This document shows, piece by piece, positions 19,714-27,524 of a DNA stretch of 33,514 nucleotides. The notes below the pieces were generated by a model. That model was not told the DNA's origin and made no database searches. It was given only the letters and a program-made list of their open reading frames with translations. Positions within the stretch are counted from its first letter, which is position 1. The number at the start of each line of letters is the position of its first letter. This stretch comes from Thiothrix sp. GTDB taxonomy: Bacteria > Pseudomonadota > Gammaproteobacteria > Thiotrichales > Thiotrichaceae. The translations under genes were made by a program, and so were the position numbers. Location: the NCBI GenBank assembly GCA_020442915.1, contig JAGRJD010000029.1, positions 1-33,514 on the forward strand. Direction: 5' to 3'.

Positions 19714-20559
19714 ATGCCACTCGCCTTGCTGCTGTATACGGCGCTGGCACTGCTGGCGTTTGCCGGCAATTCGGTCCTGTGCCGACTGGCGCTCGGGGCC
19801 GGGCACATTGATGCAGCCGGTTTCACGCTGGTACGCCTGGGCTCCGGCATCGGGGTACTGCTACTGCTGGTACTGCTGCATCACCGGGGCCGACGCCCCC
19901 CGGTCGGCGGCAGCTGGCTGGCAGCACTGTATCTGTTTACCTATGCGGTCACGTTTTCCTGGGCCTATCTGTCGCTGGATACCGGGACCGGAGCACTGAT
20001 CCTGTTTGCCGCCGTGCAGCTGAGCATGATCGGGGTCAGTCTGTGGTCCGGGATGCGTCCGGGCCGGCTGGAATGGCTGGGGCTGCTGGTGGCCCTGTGC
20101 GGTTTTGTGTATCTGGTACTGCCCGGCCTGAGCACCCCTTCCTGGCACGGTTTCCTGCTCATGAGCCTGGCGGGGGTGGCCTGGGGTGCCTATACCCTGC
20201 GCGGGCGCGGCTCCCGCAATGCCCTGAATGACACGGCCTGGAACTTTCTGCGCACCCTGCCGCTGCTGGTACTGCTGTGGCTGGCAAGCTGGCCGCAATT
20301 GCAGGCCGACAGTACCGGTCTGCTGCTGGCAGTCCTGTCGGGTGGGGTGACCTCGGGGCTGGGGTATGCGCTCTGGTATGCCGCACTGCCGGGGCTGGGT
20401 GCCACGCAGGCCGCAGTACTGCAGCTGTTGGTGCCGGTACTTTCCGCGCTGGGCGGGGTGCTGTTTACCGGTGAGGTGCTGAATTTCCGGCTGGTACTGG
20501 CTTCGGTACTGGTGCTGGGCGGGATCATGCTGGTACTGCTGGGACGGCAACGGGGGTGA
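19714..20559 (+). CDS. EamA/DMT-family transporter
   Basis: 281 residues, about ten hydrophobic helices in two repeats of five, the layout of drug/metabolite exporters of the EamA family. Sequence marks: FAGNSVLCRLAL at the start, TYAVTFSWAYLSLDTGTGALILFA in the first half and LGATQAAVLQLLVPVLSALGG in the second, the latter being a typical EamA signature. Substrate unknown. It is the third gene of the operon with the DUF1499 protein and the SDR. The following 483 nt contain no protein gene. Confidence 0.92.
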   Translation: MPLALLLYTALALLAFAGNSVLCRLALGAGHIDAAGFTLVRLGSGIGVLLLLVLLHHRGRRPPVGGSWLAALYLFTYAVTFSWAYLSLDTGTGALILFAAVQLSMIGVSLWSGMRPGRLEWLGLLVALCGFVYLVLPGLSTPSWHGFLLMSLAGVAWGAYTLRGRGSRNALNDTAWNFLRTLPLLVLLWLASWPQLQADSTGLLLAVLSGGVTSGLGYALWYAALPGLGATQAAVLQLLVPVLSALGGVLFTGEVLNFRLVLASVLVLGGIMLVLLGRQRG

Positions 20560-20569
20560 GGCCGCAACA

Positions 20570-20604
20570 TAAAGAAACCATCCGGTGGAGGAAGGTCCGG
20601 ATGG
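20570..20604 (-). terminator. Rho-independent terminator (minus strand)
   Basis: CCATCCGG and CCGGATGG (20578-20585 and 20597-20604) form a perfect 8-bp stem around an 11-nt loop; on the minus strand it is followed by TTTCTTTA. There is no T-tract on the plus side, so it serves minus-strand transcripts: the candidate small RNA or an extended mltB mRNA. Confidence 0.7.
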
Positions 20605-20870
20605 TCATGGTTAACCGGAAAAAGCGAATGGTCAGGCAAACGGGACCACGGTTGTTGTGGTTTTTATGGTTAGGGGGTCATGGCCTTTTGTTCTTGTTCT
20701 TGTTCTGGGCCTGGTCCCGTTTTCCTGTTGGCCTTCCTGGCCGGCCGGTTGTTGTTATTGGAATTTCCGGCTTCCCAGACTGCGGGTACCTGTTGTTCTT
20801 GTTATTGGCACCCTTGTCTGTTGTTCTGGAGACAGGTTACGAAATGTTGGCCTGCTTAAAAAGTAATGTT
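20570..20870 (-). ncRNA. Candidate Hfq/Crc-binding small RNA (CrcZ-like architecture)
   Basis: The 483-nt gap 20560-21042 has no convincing protein gene. Its left part is G/T-rich on the plus strand, so A/C-rich on the minus strand. Minus-strand AAnAAnAA motifs occur in three clusters: complement of 20688-20704 (four overlapping registers), 20749-20759 (two) and 20793-20806 (three). Near-motifs lie at 20651-20658 and 20821-20828. Small stems (CCAC/GTGG, GGCC/GGCC, CCC/GGG) lie between, and a terminator ends the strand. The clusters are also runs of A-R-N triplets, the Hfq distal-face motif. This is the plan of CrcZ/CrcY RNAs. The 5' end is uncertain, no sigma-54 or strong sigma-70 promoter was found, and it could be an mltB 3' UTR. 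Confidence 0.5.
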
Positions 20871-20887
20871 TACCGTTAGTCGGTAAA
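20869..20887. promoter_or_regulatory. Inverted repeat near the 5' side of the candidate RNA
   Basis: TTTACCG-TTAGT-CGGTAAA, a perfect 7-bp inverted repeat with a 5-nt spacer in AT-rich DNA. It could be an operator or a 5' hairpin of the minus-strand RNA. A second, perfect 8-bp inverted repeat GGGGCCGG/CCGGCCCC lies at 20990-21014 just past the mltB stop. Confidence 0.4.
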
Positions 20888-21042
20888 AAATTACACATTA
20901 TGACGGCAGCCCGCATCAGGGCTGGATGGGCGCTGGGGGTTAGCTGACGGCAGGTACCGGCGTTATACCGGATTTTTCACCTGGGATGCGGGGCCGGCTT
21001 ATGATCCCGGCCCCGTGACGGCAGGAATGGGTTGCCGTGTTT

Positions 21043-22224
21043 TCAAAGGCGTTTGAGCAGCTCCAGGTCCGGGTAGCCGTCTGCCGGCAACCCCAGCTGT
21101 TGCTGTGCGGCCTGACTGGCGGTCCGGGTTTCTTCACCGATAATGCCATCAACCTTGGTGATGCGCTGTCCACGGGCACGGAGCCTGCTCTGCACCTGTT
21201 TGACCTGATCCATGCTTAGTGGTTTTACCGTGCCATTGCCCCGGCGCATGGGGCCGGCCCCGGCCAGTCGGGTGGCGAAATAGGCGGCGGTGGTGGAGTA
21301 GACCGAGGATTCGTTCCACTTCAGGTACACATCAAAGTTGGGATAGGCCAGAAATGCCGGCCCCTTGCGCCCCATGGGCAGCAGCAGGGCCGCAGAGCCC
21401 GTACCCTTGAGTGCACCACCGCTGGCACTTCTGACGCCCTGCTGGACCCACTGGGCAATCGGCAGTTTGCGGCTACCGGACAGTGACCAGTCCATGTCGG
21501 CCGGTACCCGTACTTCCTGCAGCCAGGGCTGGCCGGCGCGCCAGCCTTCCTGACGCAGCATGTTGGCAGCCGAAGCCAGCGCATCGGCGCTGGAGCGGAT
21601 CAGGTCACGCTTGCCGTTGCCGTCAAAATCCACCGCATACTTGTCATAACTGCTGGGCAGGAACTGCAGCTGCCCCAGTTCGCCAGCCCAGGCCCCTTTC
21701 ATGCTGGATACCTGCTGATCACCCCGCTGGATCAGGCGCAGGGCGGCGATCACTTCCGGCTGGAACAGTTGCGGACGGCGGCAGTCCCAGGCCAGGGTGG
21801 CCACCGAGCGCAGGGTGGAGTCCGAGCCGGTATTGGCCCCGAAATCACTTTCCAGCCCCCAGAAGGCAGCCAGCACCGGGCCGGGTACGCCGTACTGCTG
21901 TTCAATGCGCCGGAACAGGCCCGCCTGCTTTTTAAGCTGGCTGCTGCCGGTTTTGAGCCGGTAATCGGCCACTTTTTTACCGGCGAAGGTCAGAAAGTCC
22001 TGGGCAAACACCTTCTGGGAGCGGTCCCGCTTCAGGACACTGTTGTCGGGCGTGATGCTGTGCATGGCCTGATCATAGACCGCAGGCCGGATACCGGCAG
22101 CCAGGGCCTGGGGCCGGAAGCTGGTGACCCAGTGATTGAAATCCATGCTGTTGCGGCATTCTGCCTGGGCAAGGGGGCTGGCCAGGACTGAGGCCGCCAG
22201 GGCCGTTATTGTCAGTAATCGCAT
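21043..22224 (-). CDS. Lytic murein transglycosylase, MltB family
   Basis: 393-residue exported peptidoglycan-cleaving enzyme (GH103-like). A signal peptide (residues 1-21, ending ASPLAQA) lacks a lipobox Cys, unlike E. coli MltB, so it should be soluble in the periplasm. Catalytic Glu125 in AAFWGLESDFGAN; GAWAGELGQLQFLPSSY and VDFDGNGKRDL are family marks. The C terminus (about 333-393, MDQVKQVQSRLRARG, VDGIIGEETRTA) is a peptidoglycan-binding type 1 domain. ATG 22224 starts the signal peptide; longer frames upstream overlap uvrB and lack one. Divergent from uvrB. Confidence 0.94.
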   Translation of the reverse strand: MRLLTITALAASVLASPLAQAECRNSMDFNHWVTSFRPQALAAGIRPAVYDQAMHSITPDNSVLKRDRSQKVFAQDFLTFAGKKVADYRLKTGSSQLKKQAGLFRRIEQQYGVPGPVLAAFWGLESDFGANTGSDSTLRSVATLAWDCRRPQLFQPEVIAALRLIQRGDQQVSSMKGAWAGELGQLQFLPSSYDKYAVDFDGNGKRDLIRSSADALASAANMLRQEGWRAGQPWLQEVRVPADMDWSLSGSRKLPIAQWVQQGVRSASGGALKGTGSAALLLPMGRKGPAFLAYPNFDVYLKWNESSVYSTTAAYFATRLAGAGPMRRGNGTVKPLSMDQVKQVQSRLRARGQRITKVDGIIGEETRTASQAAQQQLGLPADGYPDLELLKRL

Positions 22225-22310
22225 AAACCTTTCCGTGAAATTTCCATGAAATTGAGGGTGTGAACTGTCAGGCGATAATGCACGGGTATCACCGTGCCGT
22301 GCACCGGGCC

Positions 22311-22319
22311 TGATATAAT
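22311..22319 (+). promoter_or_regulatory. Extended -10 promoter of uvrB
   Basis: TGA followed by TATAAT (22314-22319) is a perfect extended -10 element; no -35 box is visible at the usual distance, which extended -10 promoters can tolerate. No LexA box (CTGT-N8-ACAG) was found in the divergent gap, so SOS control of uvrB is not evident here. Confidence 0.6.
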
Positions 22320-22349
22320 GGCCCGACCACAACAGATCAGGAAACCCGC

Positions 22350-24380
22350 ATGAGTGCAGCAAACGTGTTCCAGCTCAAAACCGCCTACCAGCCTGCGGGG
22401 GATCAGCCGGATGCCATCCATGCGCTGGTTGACGGTCTGGAGCAGGGACTCCTACACCAGACACTGCTGGGCGTGACTGGTTCCGGAAAAACCTTCACCA
22501 TGGCCAATATTATCGAAAGAACCCAGCGTCCGGCCATCATTCTGGCGCATAACAAAACGCTGGCCGCCCAGCTTTACGGGGAAATGCAGGCATTTTTCCC
22601 GGACAATGCCGTGGAATATTTCGTGTCCTATTACGATTATTACCAGCCGGAAGCCTATGTGCCGTCACGCGACATCTACATCGAAAAGGACGCCTCCATC
22701 AATGACCATATCGAGCAGATGCGCCTGCTGGCTTCGCGCAACCTGTTCGAGCGTCCGGATGTCATTATCGTGGCCACGGTATCCTCCATCTATGGTCTGG
22801 GTGATCCGGAGTCCTATCTGAAGATGCGCCTGATTCTGGCGCGCGGCGACCGGACCGATGAGCGTACCCTGCTGCGGCGGCTGGCCGAGATGCAGTATAC
22901 CCGCAATGACCTGGACCTGCAGCGTGGTACCTTCCGGGTGCGGGGCGAGGTGATCGACGTGCATCCGGCGGAGTCAGACAAGGAAGCGATCCGCATCGAA
23001 ATGTTCGATGGCGAGATCGAGCAGCTGAGTTATTTTGATCCGCTGACGGGTGAGGTCCTGCGCCGGGTGCCGAGTCTGACGGTCTATCCCAAGACCCACT
23101 ACGTCACTCCGCGTGAGGTGCTGCTGGGTGCGGTCGAGCATATCCGCGCCGAGCTGCGTGAGCAGCTGGCCCGGCTGCGCGATGCCGGCAAGCTGGTGGA
23201 GGCCCAGCGCTTGGAGCAGCGCACCCTGTATGACCTCGAGATGATCATGGAGACCGGTTACTGTTCCGGGATCGAGAATTACTCGCGTTATCTGTCCGGA
23301 CGTGCACCCGGTGAGCCGCCACCGTGCCTGTTCGACTACCTGCCCCGCAATGCCATCGTGTTCATTGACGAGTCGCATGTGACCATCCCGCAGTTCGGCG
23401 GCATGTACAAGGGCGATTATTCTCGCAAGAGCACGCTGGTGGCGTATGGCTTCCGGCTGCCATCGGCGGTGGACAACCGCCCCTTGCGCTTTGACGAATT
23501 TGAGCGGTTGCTGACCCAGGCCATCCATGTGTCCGCCACGCCCGGTACCTATGAGCTGGAGCATGCCGACAATATCGCCGAGCAGGTGGTGCGCCCGACC
23601 GGGCTGGTGGATCCGGAAGTGGAAGTCAGGCCGGTACTGTCCCAGGTCGATGACGTGATGTCGGAAATCACCGAACGGGCGGCGCGTAATGAACGGGTGC
23701 TGGTCACCACCCTGACCAAGCGCATGGCGGAAGACCTGACCGATTACCTGATGGAGCATGATGTCCGGGTGCGCTACCTGCACTCGGACATTGACACCGT
23801 GGAGCGGGTCGAGATCATCCGCGACCTGCGCCGGGGCGAATTTGATGTGCTGGTGGGCATCAACCTGCTGCGTGAGGGGCTGGACATTCCCGAAGTGTCA
23901 CTGGTGGCGATTCTGGATGCCGACAAGGAAGGTTTCCTGCGTTCCGAGCGCTCGCTGATCCAGACCATCGGACGCGCGGCCCGTCATGTCGATGGCAAGG
24001 CCATCCTGTATGCCGACACCGTCACCGATTCCATGCGCCGGGCCATTCAGGAAACCGAACGCCGGCGCGCCAGACAGATGGCCTATAACGAAGTGCATGG
24101 CATCACCCCGACCAGTATCAACAAGCGTATCGCTGACGTGATGGAGGGGGCCTATGCCCATGCCAGACGGGGAGGCAGGGGCCGCAAGCACGAAACGGAA
24201 TCGGCGCTGGCTGAAGATGCGGCACAGTACATGGGCATGACCCCGGATCAGGCGGTAAAACGGATCAAGAAACTGGAAACGGACATGCTGGAGCATGCCC
24301 GGAATCTGGAGTTTGAGAAGGCTGCCGGTGTACGCGACCAGATTGCCGCCATCCGTGCCAGGGTGTTCGGTCTTGCCTGA
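22350..24380 (+). CDS. uvrB: Excinuclease ABC subunit B
   Basis: 676-residue damage-recognition helicase-like subunit of nucleotide excision repair; hands DNA from UvrA to UvrC. Visible: P-loop [10 protein letters not shown] (41-50), the beta-hairpin [12 protein letters not shown] (about 94-105) that wedges between strands, DESH in VFIDESHVT, helicase motif [32 protein letters not shown] and the C-terminal UVR motif (about 634-669) that binds UvrC. Length is typical (E. coli 673). ATG 22350 follows AGGAA at 22339-22343. Confidence 0.98.
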   Translation: MSAANVFQLKTAYQPAGDQPDAIHALVDGLEQGLLHQTLLGVTGSGKTFTMANIIERTQRPAIILAHNKTLAAQLYGEMQAFFPDNAVEYFVSYYDYYQPEAYVPSRDIYIEKDASINDHIEQMRLLASRNLFERPDVIIVATVSSIYGLGDPESYLKMRLILARGDRTDERTLLRRLAEMQYTRNDLDLQRGTFRVRGEVIDVHPAESDKEAIRIEMFDGEIEQLSYFDPLTGEVLRRVPSLTVYPKTHYVTPREVLLGAVEHIRAELREQLARLRDAGKLVEAQRLEQRTLYDLEMIMETGYCSGIENYSRYLSGRAPGEPPPCLFDYLPRNAIVFIDESHVTIPQFGGMYKGDYSRKSTLVAYGFRLPSAVDNRPLRFDEFERLLTQAIHVSATPGTYELEHADNIAEQVVRPTGLVDPEVEVRPVLSQVDDVMSEITERAARNERVLVTTLTKRMAEDLTDYLMEHDVRVRYLHSDIDTVERVEIIRDLRRGEFDVLVGINLLREGLDIPEVSLVAILDADKEGFLRSERSLIQTIGRAARHVDGKAILYADTVTDSMRRAIQETERRRARQMAYNEVHGITPTSINKRIADVMEGAYAHARRGGRGRKHETESALAEDAAQYMGMTPDQAVKRIKKLETDMLEHARNLEFEKAAGVRDQIAAIRARVFGLA

Positions 24381-24438
24381 AACTGGTTTACACTGTGGGG
24401 ACAGGCCCGCTGTCTGTCCGCCATTTCCCGGAGTGTTT

Positions 24439-24969
24439 ATGTATCCCGTGATCCGTCTGCTGACCACCCTTGTCCACAGCCATTATCGTCCGGCGCTGGC
24501 GCTGGATGCGGTGGACGAGATTCATTTCTACTGCCGGCCCTGGGACCTGGATTTCTTTGCCGAGATGAACAACGGGCGGGCCTTGACCCTTTATGATCTG
24601 GGGCGCTTCAGTCTGGCGGTACGGACCGGGCTGGGGCGGGTGCTGCGTACCCGTCGCTGGGGACTGGCCGTGGCCGGCAGCGCAATCCGGTACCGCAGGC
24701 GCGTGCATCTGTTCAACCGGGTCAGTTTACGGACCCGTGTGCTGGGTGTGGACGAACGCTGGTTTTATATCGAGCAGTCCATGTGGGTGCGCGGGCAGGC
24801 GGCATCTTCCGTGGTCATGCGTACCTGTGTAACCGACAAGGGGCGCATGCTGCCGGCGGCACAGGTGCTGGAAGCCATGGGCATGGCCGGCAGGAGCCTT
24901 GCCCTGCCGGACTGGGCTGCGGGGATGTTTGCTGCCGCCAGCCAGCGCCCGTGGCCACCGCAAATCTGA
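24439..24969 (+). CDS. Hot-dog thioesterase family protein (THEM6-like)
   Basis: 176 residues. EIHFYCRPWDLDFFAEMNNG matches the start of 4-hydroxybenzoyl-CoA-thioesterase-type hot-dog proteins, especially the THEM6-like group with its D-x-D..MNN..R pattern; VSLRTRVLGVDERWFYIEQSM and VRGQAASSVVMRT follow. Probably hydrolyses an acyl-CoA; substrate unknown. ATG 24439 has GGAG at 24430-24433; the frame is open upstream into uvrB but without homology. It lies 58 nt after uvrB and may be cotranscribed with it. Confidence 0.87.
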   Translation: MYPVIRLLTTLVHSHYRPALALDAVDEIHFYCRPWDLDFFAEMNNGRALTLYDLGRFSLAVRTGLGRVLRTRRWGLAVAGSAIRYRRRVHLFNRVSLRTRVLGVDERWFYIEQSMWVRGQAASSVVMRTCVTDKGRMLPAAQVLEAMGMAGRSLALPDWAAGMFAAASQRPWPPQI

Positions 24970-25079
24970 ACCGGTATCGGTCGTGTCCGTGAGGAGGAAG
25001 CAGGTTCAATGAGGAAAGGTGGCTGTCCCGGCCCATCCGCCCGCTGGGGTATGGCGGGCAGCGGGATCGATCAGCTCTG

Positions 25080-26087
25080 CTACCCGGATGCGGATGCCGA
25101 CAGCTGTGGTGTGCGCCTGCCGGAGTGTTGTGTGGCCTCGGCGGATAACGGTTCGGTGTGGGTGGCATTCTGATGGTCCGGTGCGAAAGGATTCAGCGCC
25201 TCCCGCAGCAGGCCCACAAAGGCCTTGACCTTGGGCGTGACCCCGAGCTGGGACGGGTACACGGCATACAGGGGGGTTGGTGGTGAGGCCCAGTGCGGCA
25301 GTATCCGCACCAGCCGGGCATCGTTACCGATCGGGCGGGTACAGAAATAATCGGGGAGCAGGGCGATGCCGCTGCCGCTGGCCACCAGCAGCTGCAGGGC
25401 GGTGAAGTCATTCACGCTCGCTACCGGGTTGATGCGGATCTCCTGCTGCCGGGCTGCCTGTTGCAGGACCCAGACATTGGGGGTGATCATGTTGCCCAGT
25501 GCCAGACAGCGGTGCTGCAGCAGCGCTTCGGGCTGTTCCGGCGTGCCGTGCTGCTGCAGGTAACCACGGGCGGCATACAGGTGCAGGGTATATTGCCCCA
25601 CCCGCTGGGCCACCAGGGTTGAATCGGGCAGGGGGCCGGTCTGCACTGCCACGTCAATGGCTTCATTGCGCAGGTCAAAGGGCCGTTCGGACAGTATCAG
25701 CTCCACCTGGACCTGGGCATACCGGGCCAGATAGGCCGGCAGCAGGCCGGTGATCAGCTGTTGCCCCAGTGTCACCGGGGCACTGATGCGCAGGATGCCG
25801 CGGGGCACTTCCAGCTGGTAGTCCATGCAGCGGTCGGCTTCTTCCGCCGCCTGCACCATGCGCCGGCAGTGGCGCAGGTACAGGGCACCGGCCTCGGTCA
25901 GGCGCAAGCTGCGGGTATTGCGCTCCATCAGCCGTGTTCCCAGACGCTGTTCCAGCCGCATCAGCCGCCGGCTGACATTGGATTTGGGCAGTCCGGTACG
26001 GCTGGCTGCCAGGGTCAGGCTGCCGGCATCGGCAATGGCAACGAAGATCGCCATGTCATTCAGGTCACGTAATGTTGTTTCATTCAT
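25080..26087 (-). CDS. LysR-family transcriptional regulator
   Basis: 335 residues. The HTH region (about 8-67: LRDLNDMAIFVAIADAGSL, GLPKSNVSRRLMRLEQRLG) is of the subgroup that includes E. coli YhaJ, and the effector-binding domain follows. A tail of about 35 residues after the last predicted helix is Ser/Thr/His-rich and non-conserved in look. ATG 26087 is chosen by homology (MNETTLRDL); no strong ribosome site. Divergent from a pirin gene, mirroring the E. coli yhaJ-yhaK pair, so it probably regulates it. Confidence 0.9.
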   Translation of the reverse strand: MNETTLRDLNDMAIFVAIADAGSLTLAASRTGLPKSNVSRRLMRLEQRLGTRLMERNTRSLRLTEAGALYLRHCRRMVQAAEEADRCMDYQLEVPRGILRISAPVTLGQQLITGLLPAYLARYAQVQVELILSERPFDLRNEAIDVAVQTGPLPDSTLVAQRVGQYTLHLYAARGYLQQHGTPEQPEALLQHRCLALGNMITPNVWVLQQAARQQEIRINPVASVNDFTALQLLVASGSGIALLPDYFCTRPIGNDARLVRILPHWASPPTPLYAVYPSQLGVTPKVKAFVGLLREALNPFAPDHQNATHTEPLSAEATQHSGRRTPQLSASASG

Positions 26088-26110
26088 GAGACACTGTTTT
26101 TCATTTAACA

Positions 26111-26142
26111 GGATTAATCCATGGATGAAATAATAGTAGAAT
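26111..26142 (+). promoter_or_regulatory. Pirin promoter with overlapping palindromes
   Basis: TTAATC (26114-26119), 17-nt spacer, TAGAAT (26137-26142). The -35 box is embedded in a perfect palindrome GGATTAATCC (26111-26120), which overlaps a second one, ATCCATGGAT (26117-26126). A regulator such as the divergent LysR protein could bind here. Confidence 0.5.
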
Positions 26143-26182
26143 ACTCCCCATGAACTCAATCGGAAATTCAGGAGAATTCATC

Positions 26183-27055
26183 ATGAGTGAGAAAAAACTG
26201 AATCGTATCCTGCGTGCACCTGCCGGCCACTGGGTCGGAGACGGTTTTCCGGTACGCAGCATGCTGTCCTACAACAACGGTCTGGACACACTGCAAAGCC
26301 CGTTCCTGCTGCTGGATTATGCCGGGCCGCACGAGTTCCCGCCCACCGAGCGTCGACTGGGTGTGGGGCCGCATCCGCACCGGGGTTTTGAGACCGTGAC
26401 CGTGGTCTATGATGGTGAAGTGGAACACCGCGATTCTTCCGGGGCCGGTGGTAAAATCGGCAAGGGGGATGTGCAGTGGATGACCGCCGCCAGCGGGGTG
26501 GTGCATGAGGAGTTTCATGGACGTGACTTTGCACACCGGGGCGGGCGTTTTGAAATGATCCAGCTCTGGGTCAACCTGCCCGCAAAAGACAAAATGAACC
26601 CGCCGGGTTATCAGGGCATCCTCGACAGCGACATTCCGGTGGCGGAACTGGCTGACGGGCAAGGCCGGGTGCGGGTGATCGCCGGTGAGTTCGACGGACA
26701 GCGCGGGCCGGCACATACCCACACCCCGATCAACATGTGGGACATGCGCCTGCATGCCGGCGCGAGTCTGGAGCTGGAGGTACCGGAGGGGCATTCCACC
26801 GTGCTGCTGGTGCTGAAGGGGCAGGTCAGTCTGGGCGGGGAGGCAGAAACCGTGCAGGCCAATGAAGTGGCACTGTTCGAGCATGCCGGCAGCCGCATCC
26901 GGCTGCAAAGTCCGGCGGATGCCACGGTGCTGCTGCTGACCGGTGAGCCGCTGAACGAGCCGGTGGTAGGTTACGGGCCGTTCGTGATGAATACCCAGGC
27001 GGAAATCCGTCAGGCTTTCCAGGACTACAACAGCGGCAGCATGGGACGGCTCTGA
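26183..27055 (+). CDS. Pirin family protein
   Basis: 290-residue bicupin. Metal ligands are intact: His64 and His66 in GVGPHPHRGFETVT, His108 and Glu110 in SGVVHEEFHG, so it should bind iron. Pirins include quercetin dioxygenases and redox-linked regulators; which applies is not visible. ATG 26183 follows AGGAG (26170-26174) by 8 nt; ATG 26150 would add 11 residues without a site. Divergent from LysR. No terminator was spotted right after the gene; a 469-nt gap with an NtrC site, sigma-54 promoter and small-RNA candidate follows. Confidence 0.95.
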   Translation: MSEKKLNRILRAPAGHWVGDGFPVRSMLSYNNGLDTLQSPFLLLDYAGPHEFPPTERRLGVGPHPHRGFETVTVVYDGEVEHRDSSGAGGKIGKGDVQWMTAASGVVHEEFHGRDFAHRGGRFEMIQLWVNLPAKDKMNPPGYQGILDSDIPVAELADGQGRVRVIAGEFDGQRGPAHTHTPINMWDMRLHAGASLELEVPEGHSTVLLVLKGQVSLGGEAETVQANEVALFEHAGSRIRLQSPADATVLLLTGEPLNEPVVGYGPFVMNTQAEIRQAFQDYNSGSMGRL

Positions 27056-27083
27056 GGCGACGGCGACCCGAAACAGGCTGCAT

Positions 27084-27100
27084 TGCACCCATTTTGTGCT
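27084..27100 (+). promoter_or_regulatory. NtrC-type enhancer site
   Basis: TGCAC-N7-GTGCT is the 17-bp NtrC dyad with one mismatch at the last base; the same TGCACC..GTGCT ends are known from an E. coli glnA enhancer site. Its centre lies about 129 bp upstream of the predicted start of the sigma-54 promoter, a normal enhancer distance. An AT-rich stretch (27161-27195) between them could bend or bind IHF. Confidence 0.6.
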
Positions 27101-27194
27101 GCTGTGCGGCAAACCGGGCTGTCAGGGTGCATGTGATGCAGGTTGTCTGGCCGGAGTTTTCTACAAATCGTTAATTTTCAATTACATAAAATTC

Positions 27195-27210
27195 TGGCAT
27201 GGCATTTGCT
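27195..27210 (+). promoter_or_regulatory. Sigma-54 (RpoN) -24/-12 promoter
   Basis: TGGCAT (27195-27200), N5, TTGCT (27206-27210); the GG and GC pairs are exactly 10 nt apart as sigma-54 requires, and only one base departs from TGGCAC-N5-TTGCW. It predicts transcription from about 27221, at the foot of a structured RNA. Confidence 0.75.
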
Positions 27211-27220
27211 TATATCAGCA

Positions 27221-27371
27221 TGACAGCGGTTCACACTGAATGCAAAGTTATAAAATAAGCACTGCTAGTGCAATGCCGTGTGAACAGGCTGGGTAACGCA
27301 ATACCCCGGTACCGGTTGGGCTCCTCATCCTCCTCCATCTCCTCCAACAACCGGTATCGGGGGCCTTTTCC
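27221..27371 (+). ncRNA. Candidate NtrC/sigma-54-dependent small RNA
   Basis: About 150 nt. Domain 1: CAGC (27224-27227) and GTTCACAC (27229-27236) pair with GTGTGAAC (27278-27285) and GCTG (27288-27291), a 12-bp stem with a small internal loop; inside it lies the hairpin GCACT-GCT-AGTGC (27259-27271). Domain 2 is the terminator at 27304-27369. No reading frame or ribosome site suggests a peptide. Pseudomonas NrsZ is a known NtrC/RpoN-driven small RNA, but it sits beside ntrBC; this locus differs, and no sequence identity is claimed. Alternatively it is an attenuated leader of the gene at 27525. Confidence 0.6.
27304..27369 (+). terminator. Terminator hairpin with CCUCC-repeat loop
   Basis: 15-bp stem, 27304-27318 with 27348-27362, all Watson-Crick except one G-U pair, then GCC and four T. 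The 29-nt loop is C/T-rich and carries CCTCC at 27329-27333, 27332-27336 and 27341-27345, complementary to Shine-Dalgarno GGAGG. The U-tract is short, but the stem is very strong. Confidence 0.65.
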
Positions 27372-27524
27372 GGGTCCCTGATGTTGTCATCCGTCAGCTT
27401 TCTGTCAGCGACTGCTGGCGGCATTGCTGCCGGAATGCTGCATGATCGGGGGAAGGGCGGGTAGAATGACCGTCTGCAGGCTGTCACCGGCAGCCTGATA
27501 CCCTTGTCCGTAAAAGATGTCGCC

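Noticed and set aside
20690..20838. Minus-strand open frame with Asn/Lys-rich translation across the A/C-rich region
   Set aside because: No start codon after the upstream stop and no ribosome site; composition explained by the AAnAAnAA motifs.
20556..20879. Plus-strand 107-codon open frame in the gap after eamA
   Set aside because: Overlaps the eamA stop, no ribosome site, low-complexity Phe/Leu/Val content that follows from G/T-rich DNA; the minus strand shows better RNA signals.
20859..20887. Sigma-70 promoter for the minus-strand RNA (TTTACC-16-TACTTT)
   Set aside because: Both boxes match poorly; left as unknown promoter.
22225..22349. LexA box in the uvrB-mltB gap
   Set aside because: CTGTCAGGCGATAATG has only the left half of the motif.
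25009..25173. 54-codon frame preceded by GAGGAGGAAG
   Set aside because: Spacing is long, it overlaps the LysR gene antisense, and the product has no recognisable features.
27115..27144. Second NtrC site around GGGTGCATGTGATGCAGG
   Set aside because: Contains half-sites and a TGCAT-N3-ATGCA palindrome, but no partner half at the 17-bp spacing.
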